Shown: positions 47,640-58,826 of the stretch, one piece after another
Layout of the letters: the number at the start of each line of letters is the position of its first letter
How positions within the stretch are numbered: the first letter of the stretch is position 1
DNA from: Punica granatum
Lineage: Eukaryota; Streptophyta; Magnoliopsida; Myrtales; Lythraceae
DNA: 64,000 bases
NCBI RefSeq assembly: GCF_007655135.1
Contig: NC_045127.1
Location: 13,029,001 to 13,093,000, forward strand
Direction of reading: 5' to 3'
The notes under the pieces: model-generated
The model's input: the letters and a program-made list of their open reading frames with translations, nothing else
What the model was told of the DNA's origin: nothing
Databases searched by the model: none
Made by a program: the position numbers and the translations under genes

Positions 47640-48161
47640 TAGGACTAGTTAATATAAATGACGCCTAATTTTGAAATTAGATGATGCATGGGTACAGAAA
47701 ATAAATGCCCACGGCTTAATGTATACAACGTACATCTCTCTCAAAAACGGAAAAGGACTCAAATGGCGCGCAGGCCGACTCAATGGACTGTTACTGAAGT
47801 TGGGTTGGAAGATGGCATGGAGCTCCTGCAGTATGCATGGTTTCGGTACTACAAGGACCGTGCTACCTAGGGATGGGGGCCCCCGACTCAAGGGTGTCAA
47901 TTCCTTGAAATCGAGCGGGATTCTTTTCAAGGCCTAAGCGACAGTTGAACTGCGCGCCGAACCCCTACTTCGAACCCCTATCTAACCTATGCTCCTATTA
48001 CCGGTCGTGGGACGCGACCCATAGGTACCTAGAAGCTAGTATGATATGCAATGTGTGTGCGAGAAATAAAAGTGCGTAAAGTAGATAAGCGAAAAACTGC
48101 GAAAATCGATAAATAAACAAGCAAACAAAGCAAGCAGGAACGAGCCCGAACCCTCTAGGTG
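47640..48161. other. Ogre-like leader between primer site and ORF1
   Basis: About 0.5 kb between the primer-binding site and the ORF1-like region. It contains no convincing open frame on the minus strand and would be the untranslated leader. Confidence 0.5.
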
Positions 48162-48179
48162 TCCCCAGTGGAGTCGCCA
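48162..48179 (-). other. Primer-binding site for tRNA-Arg
   Basis: On the minus strand TGGCGACTCCACTGGGGA starts three bases after the 5' LTR. It is the complement of the 3' end of plant tRNA-Arg(ACG) plus CCA, as I remember that tRNA. tRNA-Arg priming is a trait of the Tat/Ogre lineage. Confidence 0.85.
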
Positions 48180-48182
48180 AGC

Positions 48183-50427
48183 TGTGCGCACCCGAATTTC
48201 GTCTCGTCGGGGCACGCATGCTCGCGCCTAAATGCAACGCTGCTTGGGAGTGTCCACCTTCCCGGGGATGCGCGACGGACGCAAGTGAGAAGGAGTCGCC
48301 ACTTGCCATTTTACGACCCGAAGGTCGAGGGCCGGCAAGTTACCCGGATCTAAGGGTACGGGGTACACCTAAGATGCTAAGGCAATGGTCTGTACGGAAC
48401 CGAACATTCCGAATTCGGGGGTTATATTACTTGTGGGCCTATATCCCACACGCCCTTTCGGTACTCTAGCTTGTCAAGGCTTGCCATTTTAATTTAATTA
48501 CCGCTTAATTAAGTTCCGCTCATCTTACGCGTTTTGACACCGTAAATTCGAAGAAACACTCCGACCGTCCGCTCTTCGACCGGGATTCTTATAAGAATAA
48601 ACGTACAACATAAATTCTTACATTGTCCTCTTAAATAAATAAAATACAAATTACAGCAATTTAATCCCAGTCGGTTCGCGTTCGGCCATTATTCCACTCG
48701 TGCTCACCGTATGGTTTGGAAAAGACCGAAAATTAAATTAAATGCGCACTTGGTTTATGGAGGCATTGGACCCCGTGATCGAAGGTTATGGGCGTTGGAC
48801 CCAGTGTGAATCGAGTCCTAAAGGATCGGGCTCGATCCGCATAACAAACAAGTGCAAAAATGTAACAAGCAAGCTCAAATAAACAAACAATGTGGTTTCT
48901 TGTTATCGCCAAATTTACATGAATTAACTGATTATTAACCGGGATATGTTGGCATACAAATCCTACCTTAAAATAAACAAACAAGATGATAGATAGGGTA
49001 TGTAGCATTCGGCATCATTTAACGGACTTGACAAACATGATGTCCATAGTCAAGTCTCGAATGTGTGGGTTATTTTTAGATTATTTTGTATCATGGCAAT
49101 ATGGCTTTCACAGATTAAGAGTGTTTTCACCTAAAATCCAAAACCTAATCCTCTACTTGACTATTTTCCCATGTTGATTATGCCGAGTTTGAAATTAATC
49201 CGTTTTTCCATGTTTTAACCCGTTCTAAACACAAACCTGCACTAGAGTGACGGCAGAACAAGAACTGGTAATCATGCCCTTGAATCGGTAAATATGTGTG
49301 TGCATGAAAATCAAGATTACGTTGAACGTATCTCAGTGCTTTTGAAATCATGAATTTTGAAAAGGGCATGACTAACAGTTCTTGAACTGTCGATGCGATT
49401 ACAGGTTATTAAATCGGTTCGTGCAATTCATTTAAAAGAGTCAAGTGATTTAATTTATCCAAATTTAACGTCCCGATTATCCCGTATGTAGAATTTTTGG
49501 GTTAATTAGAAATTTGCCGAATGCTTTAGTCTACAGATTTCGAGCCGTCAAGATAGCCATTAATTGACCGCCTGATAAACTCTAATTTCCGACATGGTCA
49601 CATTGTACAAAAATAAAATATTTAAAAGGGGCACATACATTGTCGGTGGGTGATCCAAATAGAAAAGGGCCAGATATTTTTAGAAAATGTACAGGGGACT
49701 GAATTGAACGATTTTAAAAGAGCAGGGACTGATTAGAAAATTTTGAAAAAATTGGGGACTGATTTGAAAATTCTAAAAGTTGGGGACTGATCTGAAAATT
49801 CTAAAAAATGGGGACTGTGTAAAAATTTACTGAAAATGTCCTAGGACTTATTTGACATGAATTTGAAAATCGGGACCGATCTGAAAACAAAAAAAATGGC
49901 CCCAGGACTAAACTGAAACAACTTGAAAAGTTCCTTGGGATTCTTGAAAAATTCTGGAAATTCCAGGACTGATTGGAAAATAGTAAAATGACTGGGACTT
50001 GATTGAAAAGAAATTTTGAAATTCGGGGCAGATCTGAAAATGGTGAAAAATGGCCCAGGGACTAAACTGAAACAACTTGGAAAGTCGATTGGGATGCTTG
50101 AGAAATTCTGAAAAATCCAAGGACTGATTGGAAAATAGTAAAATGACCGGGACTTGGTTGAAAATAAATTTTAGAGTTCGGGGCAGATCTGAAAAAAATA
50201 AAATGAGTCCTCTGGACTGAAATGTGACAAAATGGAAAGTTCGTAAAATCGAGTTCGGGACAAATCCGATCACCCACGCGACCCAAGAACACTCATTTCA
50301 CATTATATCCATTAAGCAAGCAATAATATTCAGGATAGGAGCCCTAATCATGCCACTAAGTCGAGAATTTACCTAGTTCGGAAAGTTGAGGGGCTTCTCT
50401 GTAAAAATAAAAAAAATTCGCCGAACA
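48183..50427 (-). repeat. 5' LTR of the Ogre-like element
   Basis: Pairs with 38852-41094 across its whole length, with single-base differences and very few indels. Its outer end, ...TTCGCCGAACAGT, diverges from the 3' LTR a few bases before the expected TGTCAAC start and runs into GC-rich DNA. This suggests a small loss or rearrangement at this end. Confidence 0.9.
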
Positions 50428-51120
50428 GTCGGGTCGGATCGGATCGGTTTGGACTGCCCGCCCGAAGGAAGAACCGCCCGGAAGAGCTGTTGGATCGGAC
50501 CGGAGCGTTGGGCCGAATGGGCCGAACTTCTGGGCTTGGGCTGGGCCTGCAAAAGAAACCGAACTAGGCCGAGGCCCGTTAACCAAAGGCTGTCGGGATC
50601 GGGGGGCGGCGGCGGCGACGGCTTCTGGGCGGCGGTTCTCGCCCCTGGACGCCGCGATGAAGGCCGGAATGGACGCGGGAGATAGCTCTGGTCACCCCCG
50701 GCACTCCGCCGTGGTCGATCGGGACCTCACCGGCGCTCAATCAGTCGGAATCGGGGGGAAAAGCCACGGTTTTCCTGCGAAAGTTCTGAGTTCTTCGACT
50801 TCCAAATTCGCCAAATCGAGAGCCAATTTTCTGTTTTCTTTCGCTGGGTCGTGTTTTTCCTCATCCGAATTCCATTTCTGTTTATTTAATTGCAATTTCT
50901 TCCCCGTTTCCGTTGAGATTTTAGCCGATTTGGAGAAAATCGCGGAAAACCGCGATTTGGGGCAGTTCCGGGCCGGCGGGGATCGCGGGCAGCCGGTGAG
51001 CGCTGCCCGGCCCTGCCCGATTTTTTTTTTTTTTTTGAAAATGCCGGCGGTCCCGGGCAACCGGTCAACGCTGCCCGGCCCTGCCCTAATCTTTTCTTTT
51101 TGCCTTTTTTTTTGTAATTT
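50428..51120. other. GC-rich segment beyond the 5' LTR
   Basis: CpG-rich DNA, unlike its flanks. It includes a GGCGGCGGCGGCGACGG tract and two related blocks (50973-51019 and 51043-51086), each starting CCGGCGG and ending CTGCCCGGCCCTGCCC, separated by a T run. Open frames of 107 and 156 codons on opposite strands show no recognised domain. It could be the remainder of a longer related LTR or the edge of a lost gene. Confidence 0.5.
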
Positions 51121-52700
51121 AATTTAATTAAATATTTTTTTTTAAGAAAGGTGATAAATTGGGAAATGACAATTTTGCAAATACTGACAATTTGTATTTC
51201 AGGTAGCTTTCTTGATGTATGATTTATCGCAAGACAGTGGCAAGGTGGAGCAGCGAGTCATAAGATAAGGGTCGGGCTCAGTTCTTCGACTAGGGCTTCT
51301 TTTGATAAACCACATCCTAGACATATCATCGTGTATATGTATACATACCTCCATATGTCTCGTTAATCCTGAACATATATGTGTTCCGTCGAGTCACATG
51401 TCTCATATTTGTCTGTCAATGCATGATCAGTAGAATTCATAGCTCTCCAAAATCTACTGAGAGAACGGACTAGAAAGGGGTTATGTATGGTAACACTAGC
51501 GGAGAGCGACTTGAAAACAGAATGTCTTTAGGTTCGTTTATCATCACTGCTCGATTAGGACCATATATACTTGCATGAAGTGTCCATAGGCCATGGAAAT
51601 CATTGGCCCTATACGTGGAAAGAGTTTTGGCACGAGAAACGGAAAGGAAAAGGTAATGGGACTTATAAACTCGGACCACACACATATTCGCGCAATTCTT
51701 GTCCATTCAAAATGTTTAATAATCTCAAAATTTTGAAATTTATTCATCGATATATATTGTCATGGTGGACCTCAAACTCATCCAATACTTTCCTTGCGTA
51801 GTGGTCATGAACTTAACTATAATCACCAAATCTGGATCATGTCCTACGTCCCACACCTAAAAGAAGTGATTATGTGGTCCTAGATTCAATCTCACCAGCA
51901 AGACTTCCCGTACCCTTTTGTTGTTCCTCCCAATCTGTTCTCTTTTAAGTCATAGATCTCTTGTGTAATCGAAAAAAAGAAGAAGCAGATATATAAATAT
52001 ATCCATATGTATAAATACATATCTACATGTATGTAACCGGATACATATTACTTTGGTACGTTGATAAAGACTGAGACAGAGATCGGTCGCACAAACGTCA
52101 AAACTCTCGACACTGTTAAGGATTCAAATCCTCTTCTAGTGAGGGCTACGACAGAAGGTCGTGTTATGCGAGACAGTCTTGTTAATAACATGTATATCTT
52201 GTGGCAATATTGCATTATACGGATTCGTGATCACCTGTGTTGACGTGTTGAATACCTATTGGCTTGTTACACGAGCCACGTGGTATGTTAATCAGATGGG
52301 AGACTCTCTCGTGTTGTGTGCTTAGGTTTAATATTAGTCTGATCGAACTCGTTGATGTGTTTTTCTGAGAATTAAACGGGGTATGTCTTTAACATGAACT
52401 GTGCCGATTAGCATATATAAGATTTTTAAAAATTTCTAAAAAGGCAAAATCTCTCTGATCAGCCCTATATTAGGGGTACGATTGGTTGGTCGTAACAAGG
52501 ATTACATTATGGATTTATTATGCATGTAATTCCGATTACTTTGTTTGGAAACACTCGCAATAAATCACAATAGCAATTATATAAGGGGCTTGCTATCTTT
52601 TACAGAGATTGAATTGCAGTTCTATACCTCCTTAAGTCCGGGCCGTTTATGGGATCCAAATAGTACACGGAGGAGAAGTATGAAACTGGAAATCGAGATT
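51121..52700. other. Intergenic DNA, no gene seen
   Basis: AT-rich. Short frames near 51470-51800 show no similarity that I recognise. Confidence 0.5.
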
Positions 52701-52710
52701 TAAAGATATA

Positions 52711-52770
52711 TGGGCCTGAAAGCCCAAACCTTCACCTAAGCCCAAAACAGAGCCCAAAGCCCAAGCCCAC
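52711..52770 (+). promoter_or_regulatory. Cluster of site II-type GCCCA/TGGGCC motifs
   Basis: One TGGGCC and five GCCCA motifs fall within 60 bp, about 140-190 bp upstream of the TruA-like ATG. Such clusters are bound by TCP factors and mark promoters of plant housekeeping, ribosomal and RNA-processing genes. Confidence 0.55.
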
Positions 52771-52826
52771 ATTAATCTGTTTCTTGTTTCCTTCTCCTTC
52801 TCATTATCCAAGAAATTGGAGAAGAG

Positions 52827-52827
<1 letters not shown>

Positions 52828-52858
<31 letters not shown>
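52828..52858 (+). repeat. CT microsatellite in the TruA-like 5' leader
   Basis: About 15 CT dinucleotides ending about 50 bp before the main ATG, in the presumed 5' UTR. CT tracts are common in plant core promoters and leaders. Confidence 0.9.
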
Positions 52859-52859
<1 letters not shown>

Positions 52860-52888
52860 TTCATTGCTCCTCCTCTTTTACTCTTGTG

Positions 52889-52909
52889 ATGCGACGAAGC
52901 AGAGTATGA
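52889..52909 (+). promoter_or_regulatory. Upstream ORF overlapping the TruA-like start codon
   Basis: A 6-codon frame (MRRSRV) ends in TGA that overlaps the main ATG as ATGA (52906-52909). The main frame is in a different phase, so translation would need leaky scanning or termination-reinitiation. Confidence 0.6.
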
Positions 52910-55277
52910 GTCTGGCGGCGAACCTTCCTTCTCCTCCCTTGTCTTCTTCCAACCACCATAACTGCAAGAACTCGGTATCTTTATCTCTTTCTCTTCCCCA
53001 TCTCTCTCTTTATGGTCGTCTATGTTTCTACTTGATGTGGGGTTGTTTGTTTGGTATTTTGCAGAACGGAGATGGGGAGAGTTCAGCAGAGGACCCCATT
53101 TGCCAGGTGAAGCTCCCAGCTCCTGCCTTCAAATGGCGCTTGGTCATAGCTTACGATGGGACAAACTACGCAGGTTCCTCACCCCCTTAGGCCAACGCTT
53201 TCTTTTTCGCGATTTCTTGATCGTCCCCGGATCGCTTGCTTACTCAAATGGGCAGTCTTAGTTTGGATTGTCTTGAATCTTTCTTCACGTGATTGTGGGT
53301 TTGCATGGTTTTGTTTAGGCTAATGTGCAAATTTTGTTGATGAGATTTAGAAGAATCGTTGGTCTCGCTTCCTGCGATTTAGTCTACTTCCAAGTGAGAG
53401 AAGAAGGTTTTAGATAGTATTTGTTTACTTGTCCAAGCTTTTGAGGCTCTAGGGTTCTTTGACCCTCAAAAGTTTTAGTTTCGGACCTTTGCGAAGTGCT
53501 GAAATGGTATGATTCAGTACAAACTGCGATTATTAATCAACCTCCAACAATGTGCAAGGAAACGGCGGCACAAGCTGATGAATTATTTGTCGATCCAAAA
53601 CATCAGACGACTGTGTTTTTGTCTGTAAGCGAGGAATATCAAGATAAGGGACTTATTTGCATCATTGTGTTGTTTTCTCTCTCTGATCAAACTAATTACG
53701 GAATCAGCTCAAATCTGTGATGTAGTAGTTTTCCTTGAAGACTTGAATGGTCGATTATTTCATTCAAAATATTTATTTATGGGGTACTCTTTTCCTGAAT
53801 GATACATATTTACTCTCAGGTTGGCAGTTTCAGCAGTCTCCTCCAACCATACAGTGCTTCATAGAAAAAGCCTTAACTCGAGTCACGAAGCTAGAGCGGG
53901 AGGATCTTCATATAGTTGGTGCAGGTAGAACTGATGCAGGCGTTCATGCATGGGGCCAGGTGTGGTTATGCTTGGGGCTAGTAGAGATAGGCTTGGTTCT
54001 TTTTGGTTGTTCGGCCATGGCAAACTGAAAGTTGATTAGCCCCTTGAAAAACCAAACATAAATATACCAATTTCCCCTGGTTCAGCGTGTTTTAGGTTTC
54101 GGTTCTGGTTTTACAATCCTTTTATGGCATTAAGAATGTGCAAGATGCTTCAGTTCCTTCAATTTGTCCCAAACTAAATTTAACTATAAGCACTTTATTC
54201 TTCTTTAAGTTATAATTGCCATCTCTTGATCTGTTGATAGATGGAAAGTTTTTGTTCACTGAATTCCTCAGGAGGCTCACTTTCTTACGCCATTTAAGTA
54301 TGAGTGCTTAGAAGGAGTCCACACCGCTCTGAATGGGGTCCTTCCTCCGGATATAAGGGTCAGGGAGGTTAGCCCTGCAATTCCCGAATTCCATGCCCGA
54401 TTTTCGGTTACTAGCAAGGTCTATCGATACAAGATATACAATGACCCAGTCATGGACCCATTTCAACGATATTATGCTTATCATAGTGCTTATAAGCTTA
54501 AGGCTAGTGCTATGAGAGAGGCTGCTCAGCATTTCATGGGAAGCCACGATTTCTCTGCCTTTGCAAATGCTTCTCGAAATGATCGGGCTCCAAATCCTGT
54601 CAAAAACATATTCCGCTTTGATGTTGTTGAACAGGTAACTTAGCTCTTACATATTCTGCTGGCTGTAGTCCCCCCCCCCCTTCGGAACCTCTTTAACTGT
54701 GCTCCTGTTATATTATATGTATTCTGGTGTTATGCTGTGATTTCAGCTATTGATGGATTGACGTTTGTGAGTCTGATAGTTTGTGGTATTTTTACAGGGA
54801 GCTCTCATACAAATAGAGGTTGAAGGTTCGGGATTTTTGTATAGACAAGTAAGAAACATGGTAAGCGGATCTGCTTAGAAACTTTAGATTATATGCTTAA
54901 AGTATATATATATTTAGAATTTGCCCTTCAGACTAATTTGATCTTTTTGAGAATATTTTGATCGTGAAGTATGTCTGGTTGATCTGCCAATAAAACTTAC
55001 GAGCCATCATAAAATTTTCTATTTATCATTGCACATGAAGGTTGCTTTGCTGCTGCAAATTGGAAGAGAAGCCATACCTCCAAGTATTGTCCCAGTGATC
55101 TTAGAGTCTCGGGACCGCAAGGAGCTGGCAAAGCATGCCCTGTCGGTTCCGCCTCATGGGCTCTGTCTAGTTTCTGTGAATTACAGAGAAGATCATCTTC
55201 GGCTTCCTTCGGACTGTCCTCCTCCGAGCTTTGGGAGGACACACACTGTGAGCAAATGTAAGCTTCCATTCTACTAA
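52906..55277 (+). CDS. tRNA pseudouridine synthase A (TruA) family protein (6 exons)
   Basis: Isomerises uridine to pseudouridine in tRNA; the TruA family acts on the anticodon stem-loop region. Exons: 52906-52974, 53065-53173, 53820-53959, 54272-54634, 54798-54860, 55041-55277. All junctions are GT-AG, and the joined frame gives 326 residues with no stop. Motifs: start of the catalytic domain FKWRLVIAYDGTNYAG (45-60), the GAGRTDAGVHA box (94-104) with catalytic aspartate D98, FHARFSVTSKVYRYKI, then SGFLYRQVRNM and a C-terminal CKLPFY. The start is the first ATG in this frame; an upstream TTG-led extension is not a normal start. The first intron is 90 bp, in frame and stop-free, so its retention would add 30 residues. 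Which organelle it serves cannot be read from the serine-rich N terminus. It converges with TGD4. Confidence 0.92.
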
Positions 55278-55914
55278 GAAATCCTTGGGAGATTCTACAA
55301 TTCATTTGAAGATGGTGATTCTAGGAAAGGAAAACTCGTATCTCTTTCCACTCTTCTTCGAAATAGTGGGCAATTCCCCGATTCATTAGAAGATGGTACA
55401 AAATAGTGGGCAGTTCCCCCGATTCATTTGAAGATGGTGATTGCACAACACAGCTCTTTCAACTTTCGACTCACAGGCTCTTTCAACTTTCAACTCACAG
55501 ACGTCAGACTTTCAAGTATGGTTATGTAGCTGATAGCAGATCTCAAGATGTCAAGATGTACAAGCTACAGAAGGAATCTGCGAAAGCAGAATCTCTTTTT
55601 TGACAGAGACTTTTTGTAATGCAGATGATGTCAGAGAGGGAAAGATCTAACCGGAAAATTTGAATTCGATTGTTCCATTTTTAGCAAATAAAATTTTTGA
55701 TTTGGCTGCTAAATCAGAATATTGGGCTTAAGCTCAAAATGAGATATTCAGGTCATCTCCTTGGTATAACATATTGCTCGCAATCGCTCAATCAGTCGAT
55801 GGCAGATGTCAGTAGATTAGCAATAATAATGCTGACTAATTCTTGGAAAAAACCTTTCAAAGTTTGGCATCTTCCTACACAAAAGAAATATGCAAGATAG
55901 GGGCTACAATAGTA
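55278..55914. other. 3' intergenic space between the TruA-like gene and TGD4
   Basis: Should hold the 3' UTRs of both convergent genes. Short direct repeats are visible: CCCGATTCATTNGAAGATGG (two or three copies, 55300-55440), and CTCTTTCAACTTTCRACTCACAG twice (55450-55500). No further gene. Confidence 0.55.
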
Positions 55915-58695
55915 TCAGGTCTCGAAAAACCGAAGCTCGATCATGAACTCTTGCTGCTTAGGGGAATACCAAGCAGTGGCCTTTGCAGAGCCGAGAACCT
56001 GCATTGCGTACTCAATGGCAAATACTGGTTCTTCCACACGTAGAGGCCTCCATCGGTTCTTTAAATCGACTGCAACTCTTGAATCAACCCTCAAACTGAA
56101 CGGTCCACCAATCTGTGGAGGGAAACCAAAACTGTTTGAGCAGCAAAAGATTTATGGAAATTGGAAAACAAGTACATATATCACAATGCACGTAAAAATT
56201 GACATATCTATAAGTAAAGATAGTAATAAGTCACTTCTTGGTCTTCAAAAAAAAAAACACTTGAAAAATCAAAATCTGTGTCAGTCCCAGGGAGAGCGCT
56301 TACGCTTACAGTCGGTATTTTCACACATGGAAATTTTTAAATTCCACTTCGAATTTTCAGATAAAAAAGATATGTCGTAAAGCTTTATTTGAATAATATA
56401 TCTTGTGAAACAGGGAGAAACTTTCCACAAACAAACTGAAATATTCAAGTTTTCCACTTTCATTCTCCAAGATGTATCTGAGAACACTTCACAAGATGCA
56501 AATGAGGAATACTATTGTCAGTTTCCCAGAACCAAATCCATGTTTTCTGAGATAATGTTCCTTCTCCAAAACAATCCTTGTATTGGTAAACAGCAAACTT
56601 CGATCTCATTAGCAAGAGGGAATAAAAGAAACTTTCCAAGTTCAAAAGCTTAAAGGTTCGATCAACGGAAGAGAGTACCTGTTGCTGAAGAGAAAGGTGT
56701 GCATCAGGGCAGACTGCCTGAAGTGTTTCCAAAGTAGGTTGCTGAGAATTCAGAAAGTCTTGTGTTAAACGAGTTGCGCCTGTAAGGAACTTGGCCCCGG
56801 AAGGAAAATCTAGTCGGGCATGAAGCCGGGTGAGATCCAGGAACAACCTCTGAAAGTTTCCGAGCTGAGCTGTGAAAGCAACTGATCCAAAAAGATCAGC
56901 TAACAGGCTGGATTTTATTCCTCCAGCATTGCAGCTGACTCCTCGGAAATCCCGTGAATCATCTCCAACTTTCGATCTTGCTGAATTATCCCCAACCGAG
57001 GCTGTAGCGGCAGCACCTGTGCAGACATTTTGAGTCCGAAAGATATAAGCAAGACAAACTGTTTTGAGAGATGCTTCCTCAGGTTCATCACATGGAAATG
57101 ACCACCCTAGACCTAATCCAAGAATGACTCTTTCCAAGTTCATGATGGATCAATTACAGTCTGTTGATTCCTTTGGTCCCACATTAATTGTCATCTGAGC
57201 CACAATCAATTTTCGTGATTAATCAAACTCTATTATAATCCTTTTAGACTGCTAAATACTAATTTTTACCTTATTACAGGCAAGATATAATGTTCATTCA
57301 GTTTCAAGAGGCCATCGAGTAACAAGGGTGTCAGAAAAAGTGACTATGCACATACCCCTAATACTGCACCCAAAGGAAAACGAGCATACATACAAAGGGA
57401 CTTTGAAAGTCCATCCTCTCTCCTTTTGTTGCTTCCAAAGTAATCCCGGATATGTGCAGGACATGCTGGAGAACAAACCATAACTCGGAAGAAAGTTGAG
57501 TAGCTAATAGTTATTTACCGATAGCCCATGATGCAGATGCATGAGGATTCGACAGAAATATGTCATAGGGCTGCACCATTTTCAACTTCTGTGCTTTACT
57601 TCTCCACAAATCGATATTCTTCTTGAAGGAGAAGGCACCTTTTAGAGCTAGACCAGGAAGTAACGTAGTGGGCAGTTCATCATACCGAACTGTCCTATCA
57701 TCACTATCCAATGGCTTTGGCATGCCCTCATTGTGGTGCAAGCATAGGTGATAACTGGCACCAGAATCAGAAGCAACAGAAGCGAGATCAATGGCCACCG
57801 AAGATGGAACATCCCAGTAAGTTCCATGATCATCAATGAAGAGGCCGGGCCAAGCAGCCTCCACCGTCAGATTATGATGCGGAAACTACAAACATATCAA
57901 CAGAAGCTCTTCATCAATATTAATAGAGATATGCTCATTTCGTACAAAATTTGATTCCCAGATACATGCAGGTACAATTTACTTGCCTCGTGTTGGAAAA
58001 CCACCTTCCTACGAGGGCTCCTTCCATTGGCATACTCTTCCGAGCTAATGAGGAGTGTATCATCGTGCGATAACAACATCTCTGAGCACAGATTAAGCGA
58101 GTAAAGTGATTTATCCCGTATATGTTTCTTGACCCCCTGAAGCCATGATGATTCGGCGCCCTCAGTGAGTCCGTCTCTCTTTCTTACCAAAGAGACAAAC
58201 TTCTGCAGATTGAACTGGCCAAGGAAATTAAAGAACCTGCATAGCTTTACAGTTCGAGAACATCACTCAATTATCGACCCGAACCCGATAAGACAGCTGG
58301 TCACAGAATCATCAAACTCCGCTATGCAGTTTGAAAGCAAATGTAGCCTTAACTCAGTAACCCTACTGAATTCTACTGAATTGATACCGGAAACGGGAAA
58401 ATTTGTGTAGAGAATTACCAGCTTTCACCGAGGGGAACGGAGAGGACGCGCTGGAGGGAGAGGCCGGAGCCACCGCTCTTCGGATGGCCGGAGTAGGAGG
58501 GGACGAAGGGGGCGGACATGAAGCGCTGCATGAAGTCGATCTGCCTGGGACGGGAGAGGCTGGTCCCCTAGACAAACCCAGAGGGATGGGGTCGCCGGGA
58601 ACGGGCCGGGCCGACCCGTCGACGGTCCTCGGCGTGGAAGCGTCGAGGTCCCAGAAGCCGCCGTCCATGGCCCACCTCAGCTTCCTCACCGCCAT
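55915..58695 (-). CDS. TGD4: TGD4-like chloroplast outer-envelope lipid transfer protein (5 exons, frameshift in exon 1)
   Basis: TRIGALACTOSYLDIACYLGLYCEROL 4 is a beta-barrel-like protein of the chloroplast outer envelope that helps move lipid, including phosphatidic acid, from ER to plastid. Exons, 5' to 3': 58695-58419, 58236-57987, 57885-57519, 57016-56679, 56112-55915 (TGA 55917-55915). All exon phases agree, and with one base added in exon 1 the length is 476 codons; Arabidopsis TGD4 is about the same size. Recognisable pieces: MDGGFWDLDASTPRTVDG, KDKSLYSL-type motif (RDKSLYSLNLCSEMLLS), EAAWPGLFIDDHGTYWDVP, YHLCLHHNEG, FHARLDFPSG-like (LHARLDFPSGAKFLTGAT) and the C terminus YSPKQQEFMIELRFFET. 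At 58565-58568 the run of four C (four G on the coding strand) is one short of the frame: the ...PLGLSRG reading must shift to continue as LSRPRQIDFMQRF. Intron 2 begins with GC. The frameshift could be an assembly error in a homopolymer or a real null allele. Confidence 0.9.
57886..57986 (-). other. TGD4 intron 2, GC-AG type
   Basis: The exon ends CACGAG at 57987 and the intron starts GCAAGTAAA, the strong GC-donor consensus. It ends TTTGTAG before TTTCCGCATCAT. Using the GT four bases further on would break the frame. Confidence 0.85.
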
Positions 58696-58826
58696 CTCTG
58701 CTCCTCCAAATTCCGCCGTGGCCTCCTTCCACTTCCTTACGCAGTGAACTTTGAAATAAAGAGCAAAGCTTTATCAGTTTTGAGTCCGCTAACAGGTCCT
58801 CCAATGTTTCGATTGCCACCACTTCA

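Larger units (their letters stand above)
38852..50427 (-). mobile_element. Tat/Ogre-like LTR retrotransposon, non-autonomous (11.6 kb)
   Basis: LTRs of about 2.24 kb (38852-41094 and 48183-50427) are roughly 98 percent identical by eye, so insertion was recent. On the minus strand the 5' LTR is followed by a tRNA-Arg primer site (48179-48162), then a frameshifted ORF1-like region (47620-46125), degenerate DNA, two tandem-repeat arrays, a polypurine tract (41115-41102) and the 3' LTR. tRNA-Arg priming, an ORF upstream of the gag position and tandem repeats before the 3' LTR are known traits of the Tat/Ogre lineage. No gag, protease, reverse transcriptase, RNase H or integrase motif was found, so it must have moved with help from other elements. 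The flanks CATAA and GTCGG do not match. Confidence 0.82.

Noticed and set aside
52100..52160. tRNA-like sequence around GGATTCAAATCC
   Set aside because: Only a T-loop-like motif; acceptor, D and anticodon arms could not be formed.
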